Positions 11,001 through 19,890 of a stretch of 64,000 nt of DNA are shown here, piece by piece. A model generated the notes under the pieces. That model had not been told where the DNA came from and made no database searches. It worked only from the letters and a program-made list of their open reading frames with translations. The position numbers were made by a program, and so were the translations under genes. Origin of the DNA: Notospermus geniculatus (taxonomy: Eukaryota; Nemertea; Pilidiophora; Heteronemertea; Lineidae); NCBI GenBank assembly GCA_002633025.1, contig NMRB01000952.1, positions 65,931 through 129,930 of the forward strand. The letters run 5' to 3'. Each line of letters begins with the position of its first letter. Within the stretch, counting starts at the first letter, position 1.

Positions 11001-11161
11001 AAGAAAACACGACAAATTTAGACGACGTGTCGGAACAACTGATCCAAGAGCTGGTGAACGAGGGACATGACCGCCACGCGGCAAAACGAGCGCTGACCGT
11101 GACAAAAAATGATCCGAAAATGGCACGGAATTTATTACGCGAATTCATGCCAAGGCATTGA
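4953..11161 (+). CDS. CBL: CBL E3 ubiquitin-protein ligase, 3' ten exons
   Basis: Ten exons join in frame: 4953-5099, 5253-5384, 5526-5663, 6079-6298, 7821-7991, 8675-8734, 9382-9530, 9911-10029, 10196-10502 and 10936-11161. They give 555 residues plus stop. In the CBL family this protein binds phosphotyrosine on activated receptor kinases through its TKB domain and attaches ubiquitin through its RING finger, acting at the membrane and on endosomes. Visible in order are the EF-hand part of TKB, SH2 with FRLSCTR, the linker [13 protein letters not shown], a C3HC4 RING starting CKICAEN, a proline-rich region with LPPPVPPRR, an LIDLD clathrin-box-like motif, a YDFP motif and a C-terminal UBA. 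All nine introns are GT-AG and phases agree at every join. The four-helix bundle exons are missing, so the true start lies upstream, probably outside the window. Identification is firm; the paralogue name is not meaningful for an invertebrate. Confidence 0.95.
5253..5384 (+). CDS. CBL: CBL exon: EF-hand to SH2 junction
   Basis: It encodes [20 protein letters not shown] and then [20 protein letters not shown], matching the start of the CBL SH2 fold. The codon for the first Arg is split across the preceding intron and the final Ser codon across the next, where PGS-YVF is restored. Confidence 0.93.
5526..5663 (+). CDS. CBL: CBL exon: SH2 phosphotyrosine pocket
   Basis: The exon encodes [19 protein letters not shown]. 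By alignment from memory with c-CBL, the Arg of FRL is the phosphotyrosine-binding Arg294 and the Gly of AIGY is Gly306, whose loss abolishes binding in c-CBL. Both are intact, so substrate recognition is expected to be preserved. Confidence 0.93.
5733..5922. mobile_element. MITE in CBL intron, GTGACCCG family
   Basis: The ends GTGACCCGCTTCAGCAAAAG and CTTTTGCTGATCGGGTCAC are inverted repeats 190 bp apart. Interior words AATAGTAGTGGACAGCAGTG and TGATGACCAATGATG recur in the copies at 46257-46448 and 53794-53990 inside the VWA-FnII genes. The same family therefore inserted in both gene neighbourhoods. Confidence 0.75.
6079..6298 (+). CDS. CBL: CBL exon: SH2 end, linker helix and first half of RING
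   Basis: It encodes [20 protein letters not shown], then the linker [18 protein letters not shown], then [20 protein letters not shown] and CTPCLTSWQ. The two linker tyrosines correspond to Tyr368 and Tyr371 of c-CBL, whose phosphorylation switches on ligase activity in the family. Five Cys and one His of the zinc-binding set are present here; the remaining two Cys are in the next exon. The YDVP just before the linker is a Crk-type YxxP sequence not present in vertebrate c-CBL as I remember it. Confidence 0.95.
6773..6852. repeat. 19-bp perfect inverted repeat in CBL intron
   Basis: The arms TAGTAAATGCTTTTACTTC (6773-6791) and its exact complement (6834-6852) enclose a 42-bp loop. Function unknown; it may be a very short MITE. 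Confidence 0.7.
7331..7497. mobile_element. inverted-repeat element in CBL intron
   Basis: The ends GAGGCCGCCTGTTACCGGTC and GACCGGTAACTCGTAGCGGCC are inverted, and the inner halves AAAATTTGGCGTCA and TGACGTCAAATTTC are also complementary. A related half-element (AGAGGCCGCCTGTTAGCGGT) occurs in intron 2 of the VWA-FnII units at 23343, 35853 and, split by a larger MITE, around 31375/31800 and 42765/43175. Confidence 0.65.
7550..7755 (-). repeat. tRNA-derived SINE, copy 2
   Basis: Read on the minus strand this starts TCAGAGTGGTGCAGTG, continues through a GGTTCAATC box B and the same body as the copy at 1867-2085, including CACTCTGG and TCCTCCTGCTGTA. It lies in the CBL intron between the two RING exons, antisense to the gene, ending about 65 bp before the acceptor. 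Confidence 0.6.
7821..7991 (+). CDS. CBL: CBL exon: second half of RING
   Basis: The exon begins in phase 0 with [18 protein letters not shown], giving the last zinc pair CPFC of the C3HC4 RING, followed by [17 protein letters not shown]. The DPFDP stretch after the RING is a strong CBL signature. An acidic patch [10 protein letters not shown] closes the exon. Confidence 0.95.
8154..8498. mobile_element. 345-bp MITE with AAAT target duplication, CBL intron
   Basis: The ends GTGACCCTCCGCTACAAAAC and GTTTTGTGGCGGAGGGTCAC are inverted repeats, and complementarity continues inward through CAGTGTAAAGTC/GACTTTGCACTG and GGAGATAAAGATAGA/TCTATCTTTATCTCC. The tetramer AAAT flanks both sides (8150-8153 and 8499-8502). 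Non-autonomous; the superfamily is not assigned. Confidence 0.75.
8675..8734 (+). CDS. CBL: CBL exon: short 20-codon spacer
   Basis: A 60-bp phase-0 exon between TTTCAG and GTAGGC encodes [20 protein letters not shown]. It has no known motif. It is supported by exact splice sites and by keeping the frame between flanking exons; it could be skipped without a frameshift. Confidence 0.75.
9382..9530 (+). CDS. CBL: CBL exon: proline-rich SH3-binding region
   Basis: It encodes a Ser/Pro-rich stretch with [20 protein letters not shown]. This contains PxxP cores for SH3 domains (Grb2-type partners in vertebrate CBL) and a PxxxPR pattern of the CIN85/CD2AP SH3 type. The partner assignments are inference from motif shape. 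Confidence 0.88.
9542..9770. repeat. diverged tandem duplication in CBL intron
   Basis: Two direct copies of about 115 bp (9542-9656 and 9657-9770) share GAGAA..TAAACAAT.GCTG.CCGT and a GAGCTTCACGGT/GGGCTTCATGGT ending. Identity is moderate, so the duplication is old. Confidence 0.5.
9911..10029 (+). CDS. CBL: CBL exon: proline-rich region, continued
   Basis: The exon encodes [20 protein letters not shown] followed by [20 protein letters not shown] contains an R-x-x-S type site that could be phosphorylated and bind 14-3-3, as reported for the vertebrate CBL tail; this is inference. Junction codons agree in phase on both sides. Confidence 0.85.
10196..10502 (+). CDS. CBL: CBL exon: acidic tail with LIDLD and YDFP motifs
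   Basis: The exon encodes [15 protein letters not shown], then [15 protein letters not shown], and later [21 protein letters not shown] fits the clathrin-box pattern L-hydrophobic-x-hydrophobic-D/E. YDFP fits the YxxP consensus for Crk-type SH2 domains, comparable in position to the tail tyrosines of c-CBL. The donor is GTTTGT, weaker than the others, but the joined Arg codon and onward frame support it. Confidence 0.88.
10656..10850 (+). repeat. interspersed repeat R3, copy b, in last CBL intron
   Basis: This copy of the R3 family starts near TTTTTCCATCAGGGCCGAAG and ends near GAATGAAATTCCATATGG. A frame spelling [17 protein letters not shown] is open in it and nearly so in the other two copies (2803-2972 and 47517-47722), but overall similarity is high, so this need not mean coding. 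Confidence 0.6.
10936..11161 (+). CDS. CBL: CBL last exon: C-terminal UBA domain and stop
   Basis: It encodes [19 protein letters not shown] and then a helical segment [20 protein letters not shown] followed by [20 protein letters not shown]. The G-x-D-x-x-x-A-x-x-AL pattern and the final NLLREF match the UBA domain at the end of c-CBL and CBL-B, which supports dimerisation and, in CBL-B, ubiquitin binding. The TGA is at 11159-11161. Confidence 0.93.
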
Positions 11162-11540
11162 TAGTTAAATTGTATTCTAGGGAAAAATACCGATGGCAGT
11201 TTATATGTTATATGGGTGGGGCAGTTTATATGTTATGTGGGGGGGGGGGAGGTTACAACCACAGTGTGTGTTGAGGGATTCGGCGTTGATGTGCCCAGAT
11301 CACGTGGTGGGGAGACAAGATTCTTTCACTTCAGAGCATTAGAATGTTAATTGTTGGCGGTTTGCAGTTCCACCTCTGAAAGAACCCTGTGGTTGGCGAC
11401 TGTTATATAATGAAGGGAGGTGTTCAAGAGGGTCCTGCCATCAGAAACTCTGAACTTCAAGGGGCTCATATGGAATGAATTTCCATGCAATTTTCATCCC
11501 AGATTTTACCAATCAGAGAGTGCCTACTTGAATAGATGAT

Positions 11541-11739
11541 ATCACTCCAAAAGAGTGCAGCACCTGCCGGGTCAGCGTCATGACGTCCCGCATGTCATTT
11601 CGCGACTCGAAAAAAAATTGTTTCAGCGATCATGACTTCGGGAAACAATTTGATTTTTTTGTCTCGCATCAAGACATCACGAAATGATGCGGGACGTCGT
11701 GACACTACCCCGTCAGGTGCTGCACTCTTTTGGAGTGAT
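11541..11739. mobile_element. 199-bp MITE
   Basis: The ends ATCACTCCAAAAGAGTGCAG and CTGCACTCTTTTGGAGTGAT are perfect inverted repeats over 20 bp, with further pairing of GACGTCCCGCAT/ATGCGGGACGTC inside. The whole element could fold on itself. Confidence 0.8.
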
Positions 11740-12975
11740 AGAGTCTATTCCTAAGACTGCCCTGGCAGTTGCCTGTTGACGGACACTTCAGAACCCGTGC
11801 TGCTGGGATGGTACAGTGTGTATGCGAACTCGCAGCTGTCGCAACCCCGCTGAATATTTTTGTGTCTATTTTCATATAACTCAGACTGTAAACTCCAGGT
11901 GATAATCTATTGTTATAGAAATATGAAAACTTCTGTTTCAACTCAAGTAGGTGGAGTTCTACTGTGTAATTGTAGGATGTTTTGTACAGTGTGGGGGTCA
12001 ACTCATCTTGGACTCAAATATTCAAATATCTGCTCATTCTAGTGTAGTTTTCTTCAGTCCTATGCTGTGTTTTCATTCATCAGAGAATGTGGATCCCCCA
12101 GGGGTACGTCGGGCGGGGAATCCACTTTGTCACGATCTGTTGCATTGTTACAAATTCTCATGTCTTTGCGTCAAGTTTCTGTGCGAGCCGTGGTCAGAGT
12201 TGATGTCAGCCGTTGTGATACATGCCCCGTGGATACATCCTGAACGTTTCTACACGCGGGCAACTGCGATGCCATTGCAGCATAGCTGGTAAAGCGTGGG
12301 TGTTCGGGAGTTACTGTTGGTGTTAGGGGCAGGTGTCACGACGGCGGGTCATTTACCCGAGATGACCTGTTGTATGAGTGAAGCATATAATGATGGTGCA
12401 TAAACACTGGGAGATATGAGCGCCACCTGGCTACAGAACGTAGAAAAACTTCAAATCATTGCGGTGTTGGTGTGCAGTCCTGGCGCGAGAATGCTCCGCC
12501 TTCTTAGCTCTGTAGCCGCGCGGCGAATCAGCTCTCCTAGGATTCATTAAGGTGTGATAAAATATGTGTACATACATGTAGTATTGTCTATTTCATGAAC
12601 GATAAGGGAAGATTTTCGTCCCTTTTGTCCTCAGTTTTATCAATTCTGGGATTATTTCTTACGGAGTAGCCTCTCGGACCCTTTCGGGGGTAAATTTCAA
12701 ATCAACAATTTGCTTTGAATGTAATTAGTCTTTTTAATTTATTCTGGTGTTTTAGTTTCAAAGTTCAAATGCTGATTTGTAAACAGATTTTGTATATTAT
12801 ACCAAACCGGGATATTCCCTTCCTGTGAGGGGATTGTAAAAACAATAGGTTGACGGACTGTCATTGGTTCATTTGGCTGTGGATAGGTGGCACCATGTGT
12901 AGAAATGACTGGCACATTTCAAGTCATTGACGGGTAGTTCATGGTTCTGTCTCCAGGCTGACTGTTGAAGTCCTC

Positions 12976-13080
12976 GGCCCATATTCATAAAACCTTGCCG
13001 GCTAAGTTGGTTGCTAGTTGTGTACAAACGGGCACTTGAGCAGGCAACTAAGCCTAGCAAGGTTTTATGAATATGGGCCC
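12976..13080. mobile_element. palindromic element, GGCCCATATTCATAAAACC family
   Basis: The left end GGCCCATATTCATAAAACC and right end GGTTTTATGAATATGGGCC are exact complements, and GGCTAAGTTGGTTGC pairs with GCAACTAAGCC inside. Other copies are at about 23698-23811, 35933-36045, 48066-48180 and 55549-55660. The copies in the VWA-FnII array help to trace duplications. Confidence 0.8.
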
Positions 13081-14655
13081 TGGCCTCTGGTCCGGTGTCT
13101 TTAGAACGGCTATAACACGATAGGAACTACTGGTTCTGATATGAGAGCCAGCAAGTCAGGTTCGACAGTGTCAGTCACCAGCCTACGTGCCAACTGCTAC
13201 ACTCGTTTGACCACTGATAGCTCCATATCCACCATCATTACTGGAGAATAGGCCTAGGCCCGCACTGTGTGGTTGGGTTAATCTCGGTCTCAAAGACATA
13301 ATCTTTGTATCTTCCTTTCTGTTCTAGAAGCACAAATAGGTTTTCACCGCGCATCATATCCACCGAGATTCAATGCTGTTCTTCCTCGATGCTTCGCCCA
13401 GCAGTGAGATGTGAACACGATTTTGAAGAAAGCTTTCTAAGACCGTTGGATGCATGTGAAAAAAATTGATTTTTTATTCCTCGACTGCGGGGACTTATTG
13501 TGGAATTTATTTCATCCAAGTTTCTCACTTCTGCGTTGCATACTTAGAAATTGTTTTTACAAAATCATTGTAAACTTCTTGTAATTTGTGTCAAAAACAT
13601 GTGTTAAAAACGTGTGTTCTAAGAAAGATTCAGAGCATATGAAAGAAATGTTATTTTTTCATGATTAGAGAAAATGCAGTGTTCGTTTAACGAGATATTA
13701 TAGAATCTTGACTAGTTTTGGTAATTATGAAAATGATTTATAATGCACACTATGAATGTTATATGTGTGGTTAATAATTGCTTACCGTACACATTGCATA
13801 TCGCTAGGCGATTCAAAAAGAAACTTTTTTCTTGTCGTTTAAAACATCATGGACCATTTTCCATTCATATGGCTCAAATTCTAAATACCTGACACCCCTC
13901 TGTATATAGACCGGGAGCCCAGGGGGGTCAGGGTAGCTGGAAAGGTTACCAATTTTCTGGTACCCTACAGTATTGCATGTCCATCCCTGAGTATAGAATG
14001 TGCTTGTCAACTTTGCTCTATTTTTTCATGTCCCTAAACTTTGTATTTTCAAAACGTTTTATTTGGCCTGTAATTAAGAGCCTTGTGTTGTAGAGGCGAA
14101 GAATATGAGAGTTCGACTGGTCATGTTGGCAGTGAGGTCGCTGTTTCTTAAGAGAATTCAGAAATTTGGTGGCAACAGTCCTGGGTCAGTGCTTGGATTC
14201 GAACACGTCAGAAATGTGTCTTAAACAACTTTCTTCAACGGCCATTTTCTATGGCTAGTAATAGAATCAAAACATTTCTTTGGAAGGCCGTAATTCTTTT
14301 GTGAAAATTTCTTTGAATGCATCAAACTGAAATACTGGCCGCCTGCAACATGACCAGTTGAAACCCTTAATAGATGTTAATTAGATGATAAATATATTAA
14401 TATTATGCAGACAAAATGCAAATTAAGTGATTTAGATGTTCATGTCTTTGTTTTGTATTTGTTTACTCAAACATTTTGCCTCTGGTCGACTAGAATCACC
14501 GTGAATTTACTCTTTGATTTGAGTCGCTACCAAACATCAAAATTTGGTTGAAAATATCTTTGAAAACCTGACGATGTACCTGTTCTGGAAGAATGAAGTT
14601 GATAATATTTTCGTCAATCTGTATTTTTCAACAAAAAAACAAATGGGTGGTCATG

Positions 14656-14757
14656 TGATATCACATCGACCAATCAGCTGTCAGCATGTGATATCACATC
14701 AGCCAATCAGCTGTCAGTACCGGTATGTGATATCACATCAGCCAATCAACTGTCAGT
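14656..14757. repeat. three tandem copies of a ~34-bp palindrome plus CCAAT unit
   Basis: Each unit reads ATGTGATATCACATC followed by a form of GCCAATCAGCTGTCAG. The first part is a perfect 12-bp palindrome (TGTGATATCACA) and the second carries an inverted-CCAAT-type word. The copies differ at only a few bases. It could be a minisatellite or a cluster of protein-binding sites. Confidence 0.7.
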
Positions 14758-14948
14758 ATTCATGTGAATGAGACTCAAAACCATCTGATCACTGTGGGTT
14801 TGACTTTGGTTTGATTTTCATGGATCCCTTCCAAAAATATCCACACAAAATAACGACCATAAGAAGGTGATTTTGGTCGACTTGGACCAAGATGATAATA
14901 AACAAACTGTTATACAAGGTGCTTATACTATTGCTACGGTGACAAGAT

Positions 14949-15190
14949 CCTGGACTTCAGGTTGGTTCATCCTGGTGCCCAGGTATTGTTGCGAATTGTG
15001 TTTGAATTTGACCTGGAATCCAGGTTCGGCATACAGTGAATTAATGTTATAGCCATGTCAACCTTGACTCCAGGTAACATGTACCTAGATCCCTTTGTAA
15101 TTAAGTTAATAATTAGAAATAGTTAAAGAGAACCTGGGGACCAGGTTTGCCGTAGATTATAACAGTTTGTAATCCTGGTGCCCAGGTGGC
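14949..15190. repeat. cluster of CCTGG..CCAGG imperfect palindromes
   Basis: Within 240 bp there are CCTGGTGCCCAGG twice (near 14969 and 15175), CCTGGAATCCAGG (near 15010), CCTGGGGACCAGG (near 15133) and looser forms such as CCTGGACTTCAGG and CTTGACTCCAGG. The spacing is irregular. No coding potential is seen. Confidence 0.6.
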
Positions 15191-15951
15191 CTATGTAAGT
15201 AATGCTTCATGTATAGATAGTATTTATAACACAGCTGCAATAGACCTAATCCAGGATCCCATTATGTACATTCAAGTTCTCGGTATTTTCATACGGTTTG
15301 TCCCATCGTCGTCTAAGGTAAACTGTTCATGTGTCGATTTCATGTTTGGTTCGGCTTCTTGCCACCTGGTGGCGCTCCAGTGAGTGACTGAAATTCATAG
15401 AATTTATACAAGTTGCAGTGTACAGTATAAGTTCATGGTGAATTGTCTTACCAACATTTGCCCAATGATTTCGAATAAATTGAAATCACGAAATAGCGGA
15501 ACTAGAATGAATTTACCAAACAATTTTTATTATTACTGATTTAAAGCCTGATTATACAGGACACTTCGGAAAAAAGTCCTCTGAGCAGCATCACAATTTG
15601 TCTCTTTGCCATGAGAGATTTTCTAGGCGACTTCCTCAAGTTCATCAAGTGTGTTTCATTCTATCTTTATCAGAAATCTGTGGATTATACTGTGTAAAAT
15701 GTACTCGAGTCTTCGCTCAGGCAGATGTGACATGGACAAGATGAGGATAATGTACTTGACATCGTCTAATTCTTATGAAATAAATGGCAACTCTCCATGT
15801 GAGTGTTTGCTCTTGATGGGCAACACAACCATAGAAAACTATGGGTGTCGTTGGTGTCGGCATCTGTCGTAAGAAAACCAACCTGTTCTAAACGCATCAT
15901 TCTGCGTTCGAAACGCAGGAAGTTGCCATCTTATATAGGTTCTGTTTATTA

Positions 15952-16250
15952 CAGGGTTCCTGCAAGGTCTTAAAAAGTCTTAAATTTGGCACTTCCATTT
16001 TCAAGGCCTTAAAAGTCTTAAATTTGATAATTTCTGTGGGAAGGTCTTAAAAAGGTCTTAAATTCCATATCAAGGCAGTTGTAAAAAATTGGCAGGAGAT
16101 TTCAGGAAATCGCATCTCCGGGATTCTTAAAATCAAAATTACCAGGGATGTTCGGGGGCTTCATTTAGAGGAAAATAGGTCTTAAATTTTGCCGATACTT
16201 GGTCTTAAAAAGGTCTTAAATTTGGTGCTCCACAGGCTGCAGGAACCCTG
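15952..16250. mobile_element. 299-bp CAGGGTTCC inverted-terminal element with TTATTA target duplication
   Basis: The ends are CAGGGTTCCTGCA and TGCAGGAACCCTG. The interior repeats GGTCTTAAAAAGTCTTAAAT-like phrases. TTATTA flanks it (15946-15951 and 16251-16256), and the paralogous site in block B near 17630 reads through as TTTATTAGTG, which is an empty site. It is a non-autonomous DNA transposon; the superfamily is unassigned. Confidence 0.85.
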
Positions 16251-16297
16251 TTATTAGTGTTATAGCGCAAAATCCAAATTACGCACCAAATTCAACA

Positions 16298-16542
16298 TAG
16301 ACGATTCTCGAATTCACAGATCTGCACACTTCCGCCAACATCTCGACCAGAACCTCGATCTGAAACCACCTGGCATGACGCAATCCATGATTCAGCAATG
16401 GTCGGATCTGACGCAACGTCTTCGACGTCACTGTCGTGTGGTTGTCGGCGTTACGTCATTCACTTTCAGACTGAGGTTGTGGTTGAGATTTTGGCGGAAG
16501 TGCGCAGATCTTTGTCATTTACGTCAATTTAAAAACAGTCTA
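16298..16542. mobile_element. MITE of the GATCTGCGCACTTCC family, block A
   Basis: Left end TAGACGATTCTCGAATTC with CAGATCTGCACACTTCCGCC inside, right end GGCGGAAGTGCGCAGATC, ending near AAACAGTCTA. Same family as 4602-4850, with a more eroded right terminus. Confidence 0.7.
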
Positions 16543-16617
16543 TACAACACAACAATGGTAAATTGCCCATTGGGAGCCAACTCGCATGGAGAAAACTCGC
16601 TTGGTGGACCGCCTTTT

Positions 16618-16704
16618 TAGCTCACCTCTGTGAGGTGAGCTTCTCCCATGGTGTGTCGTCCGTCGTCCGTCGTCGTCCGTCGTCGTCGTCCGTCGTCGTC
16701 GTCG
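16618..16704 (-). repeat. CTCACCTCTGTGAGGTGAG hairpin plus GTC/CGTC simple repeat
   Basis: A near-perfect hairpin AGCTCACCTCTGTGAGGTGAGCT is followed by TCCCATGGTGTGTCGTCC and a run of GTCCGTCGTC units. The same arrangement occurs in reverse at about 61620-61732, where it is the end of a 1.2-kb element. Here it is the spacer between blocks A and B, and the repeat runs straight into block B. Confidence 0.75.
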
Positions 16705-16796
16705 ATAACACAGCTGCAATAGACCTAATCCAGGATCCCATTATGTACATTCAAGTTCTCGGTATTTTCATACGGTTTGTCCCATCGTCGTCTAAG

Positions 16797-16986
16797 GCTC
16801 CATTTCCATAGAGTTCACGTTGACACTTTTCACGCGCCACGCTTCACGTTTTCCTTTCGTTCCTCGGAGAAAGCATGTCACAGGACACGTAATGTGTGTC
16901 TCGTTGTGCGCTGAATCGAGGAACGAAAGGAAAACGTGAAGCGTGGCGCGTGAAAAGTGTCAACATGAACTCTATGGAACTGGAGC
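16797..16986. mobile_element. 190-bp MITE with CTAAG target duplication
   Basis: The ends GCTCCATTTCCATAGAGTTC and GAACTCTATGGAACTGGAGC are inverted, and pairing continues through CACTTTTCACGCGCCACGC and GTTTTCCTTTCGTTCCTCG to give arms of about 75 bp. CTAAG flanks it (16792-16796 and 16987-16991). The empty site is seen in block A at 15313-15317. Confidence 0.88.
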
Positions 16987-17669
16987 CTAAGGTAAACTGT
17001 TCATGTGTCGATTTCATGTTTGGTTCGGCTTCTTGCCACCTGGTGGCACTCCAGTGAGTGACTGAAATTCATAGAATTTATACAAGTTGCAGTGTACAGT
17101 ATAAGTTCATGGTGAATTGTCTTACTAACATTTGCCCAATGATTTCGAATAAATTGAAATCACGAAATAGCGGAACTAGAATGAATTTACCAAACAATTT
17201 TTATTATTACTGATTTAAAGCCTGATTATACAGGACACTTCAGAAAAAAGTCCTCTGAGTAGCATCACAATTTGTCTCTTTGCCATGAGAGATTTTCTAG
17301 GCGACTTCCTCAAGTTTATCAAGTGTGTTTCATTCTATCTTTATCAGAAATCTGTGGATTATACTGTGTAAAATGTACTCGAGTCTTCGTTCAGGCAGAT
17401 GTGACATGGACAAGATGAGGATAATGTACTTGACATCGTCTAATTCTTATGAAATAAATGGCAACTCTCCATGTGAGTGTTTGCTCTTGATGGGCAACTC
17501 AACCGTAGAAAACTATGGGTGTCGTTGGTGTCGGCATCTGTCGTAAGAAAACCAACCTGTTCTAAACGCATCATTCTGCGTTCGAAACGCAGGAAGTTGC
17601 AATCTTACATAGGTTCTTCTGTTTATTAGTGTTATAGTGCAAAATCCAAATTACGCACCAAATTCAACA

Positions 17670-17914
17670 TAGACGATTCTCGAATTCACAGATCTGCACA
17701 CTTCCGCCAAGATCTCAACCAGAACCTCGATCTGAAACCAGCTGGCATGACGCAATGCATGATTCAGCAATGGTTGGATCTGACGCAACGTCTTTGACGT
17801 CACTGTCGTGGGGTTGTTGGCGTTACGTCATTCACTTTCAGACCGAGGTTGTGGTTGAGATTTTGGCGGAAGTGCGCAGATCTTTGTCATTTACGTCAAT
17901 TTAAAAACAGTCTA
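17670..17914. mobile_element. MITE of the GATCTGCGCACTTCC family, block B
   Basis: Duplicate of the 16298-16542 element, copied with the block rather than inserted independently, since its flanks are identical in both blocks. Confidence 0.7.
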
Positions 17915-18486
17915 TACAACACAACAATGGTGAATTGCCCATTGGGAGCCAACTCACATGGAGAAAACTCGCTTGGTGGACCGCCTTTTGTTGAAGAGGT
18001 TGGTTGAGAGATGGTCCCCATCCCTGTCGGAACAAGGCTGTGTATGTTTCACAGATCAAGATTGGAAATCTACATGGTTCAGACCTCGATGATTAAAACA
18101 ATTGTTATCTTTATTGAAAAAGAGATAAACATCATTTATTAGTAAATCTCTGGTTTGCTTTGTTATTATTTTCACTTTATTGCTGTTGTGGATTCAGTAG
18201 TGTACTATGGATACACCAGTTGCAACCATCGACAACCCTTCGAGTGCGTCCCTCCCTCCCCTCCCCCCGAGTCTGCTGCTAGGTTCTTGAAGAGTGGGCA
18301 AGACTAGGCCAGCTGGTGACACAAGCAGAACTTACGCTGGGTGGGGTTGCTTGGGGACAGTTGATAGGGTATTGTGGGACGGGACGTCGGGAGAGTGCAA
18401 AAAAATGGGAAAGAAGGGAAGGTAGTGTACAGGAAGCTGTGGGGCGGGGGGGAGGCAGGGGTTGGGTAAGATATCAACCGGCCAAG

Positions 18487-18859
18487 CAACCTCGTTCCCA
18501 GGGGTCGTTCGCTTTCTGACAATATGGCGGTCGCGTCACTAACCCCTGGCATCAGCTTTGGATTTAACGCACGTGATTGGTTGACGGGAAACCGTCAAAT
18601 ATATCCAAGAATATACCCAAAGAAATTTTCAAAATATTTTGGATCAAACCAGAAGGTTATCTATATCCAGGTTTGATGATTTTTTGTAAAAAGAATTTTA
18701 AAAAGCACTGGTTAGTATTTCAAATTGATTATTTTGACTCGTGCTGCCACCTATACTTAGTCCAAGATTCCTGGATTAGCAACCGAAGCTGATTCCAGGG
18801 GTTAGTGAGCGAGTGGTCCGAGGTTGTCTGAGCGAACTATACCCCTGGGGACGAGGTTG
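18487..18859. mobile_element. 373-bp inverted-terminal element with 9-bp target duplication
   Basis: The ends CAACCTCGTTCCCAGGGGT and ACCCCTGGGGACGAGGTTG are inverted. CCGGCCAAG flanks both sides (18478-18486 and 18860-18868). The corresponding sites in units 2 and 4 (about 26262 and 37604) read CTGGCCAAGTTATG without the insert. A 9-bp duplication fits Mutator-like or similar elements; no transposase is present. Confidence 0.88.
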
Positions 18860-19599
18860 CCGGCCAAGTGCATGTTGAAAGATAATGAACATGTTGTCGC
18901 TGTATGGTTGGTCTCTGTCGTCACTTGGAAGATGGACGATGACGCGGCAGCGCTGGAAACGGCCAATCAAGCAACGCACTTTAAAAAAAAGCGCTGGATC
19001 TGACATGTCTGACGCTGGACATTCTCCAGCGATTCCCCCTCTGATTCTCTGACAATGACGAATTATGCACTGAACTTTGAGATCAGGCTTGTAGGATGAA
19101 GATGCGCTACCTCCATGTCATGGAATGGTGAGACCATGGGACCTGAGACGTGATCATTATTCTTGAACTCTTATCATGCATGACACTTTTCTGTTGTTCA
19201 CTTGATCCGTCTCCGTCTCCGCCGCTTTGTCCTTCCTCTTACCGGCATTGGTGTAATAGGAGCTAATGTCCCCCGATGTGTGATGTCCCCAACAATACAT
19301 TTACGGATTAAGCAGCGCCATTGAATTGGACTCTAGAGAGACCAAACCCTTTATCCTTTGGCAAACAATATAGAGGGACATCAGCCTGATCAGGAAGACG
19401 GGGGCATTAGATTCTACCAGTCATGCAGTAACCATAGTAACGCGGGTACCCCTACCGTACCTCTGCCGAATCCCCGGGGCCGAATCAAGGCAGGCATCGG
19501 ACCCTTTTGGTTTGGGAGAGTCCGCTACTATTTGGGCGACACCGATGTGAAAACATGCTTTAATAGGTAACGATGGCCATGATATCCATCAATTCTTTT

Positions 19600-19740
19600 A
19601 TCTGGATTTCGTTGGAGGTGACCCATTAATGAGCCTTCCCTGATCCGGCCGAAATGGCAAAACGTTTACCAAGATTTGAACCTGGACTTCCTACACTGGA
19701 GTTCTACATTCCACCACTATACCACTGCTGTCTTTCAGGT
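19600..19740 (-). repeat. tRNA-derived SINE, unit 1
   Basis: On the minus strand it reads GCAGTGGTATAGTGGTGGAA (box A-like) and, about 35 bases on, CCAGGTTCAAATCTTGG (box B-like), followed by a body ending in GGGTCACCTCCAACG. Copies in the same place in unit 2 (27270-27410) and unit 4 (38385-38522) show it was present before the units duplicated. Confidence 0.65.
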
Positions 19741-19890
19741 TGTGAAGATCCTATGATGGAGTGAGGGGACGAGAACAGGCTGTGGGCGAAGACACGGAGT
19801 CGACTGGAGGTTCCAGAACATCGGGCCTTTTCGACATGGACACTGGGATAAAACTGGTGATGTTCAGTAGGTATAGGCCTATCCTTCTGC

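Larger units (their letters stand above)
11162..14655. other. CBL 3' region and intergenic, no further gene seen
   Basis: The CBL 3' UTR must start here, but I do not see a clear AATAAA close to the stop. The stretch holds a G-run near 11250, the element at 11541-11739, and a palindromic element at 12976-13080. Open frames are short and do not look coding. From 13400 to 14600 the sequence is AT-rich. Confidence 0.5.
15227..16617. repeat. tandem duplication block A
   Basis: This block runs from ATAACACAGCTGCAATAGAC to GGTGGACCGCCTTTT and recurs at 16705-17987 with very few differences. It contains a 299-bp insertion (15952-16250) that block B lacks, and lacks the 190-bp insertion of block B. 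A 73-codon open frame (15651-15872) is shared by both blocks, but it carries no known motif. Confidence 0.85.
16705..17987. repeat. tandem duplication block B
   Basis: Second copy of 15227-16617. It carries the 190-bp insertion at 16797-16986 and lacks the CAGGGTTCC element. Substitutions between the blocks are sparse, suggesting recent duplication or conversion. Confidence 0.85.

Noticed and set aside
15651-15872. 73-codon open frame conserved in both duplicated blocks (also 17325-17546)
   Set aside because: The whole block is nearly identical, including non-coding parts, so conservation of the frame is not evidence for coding. No known motif is seen.
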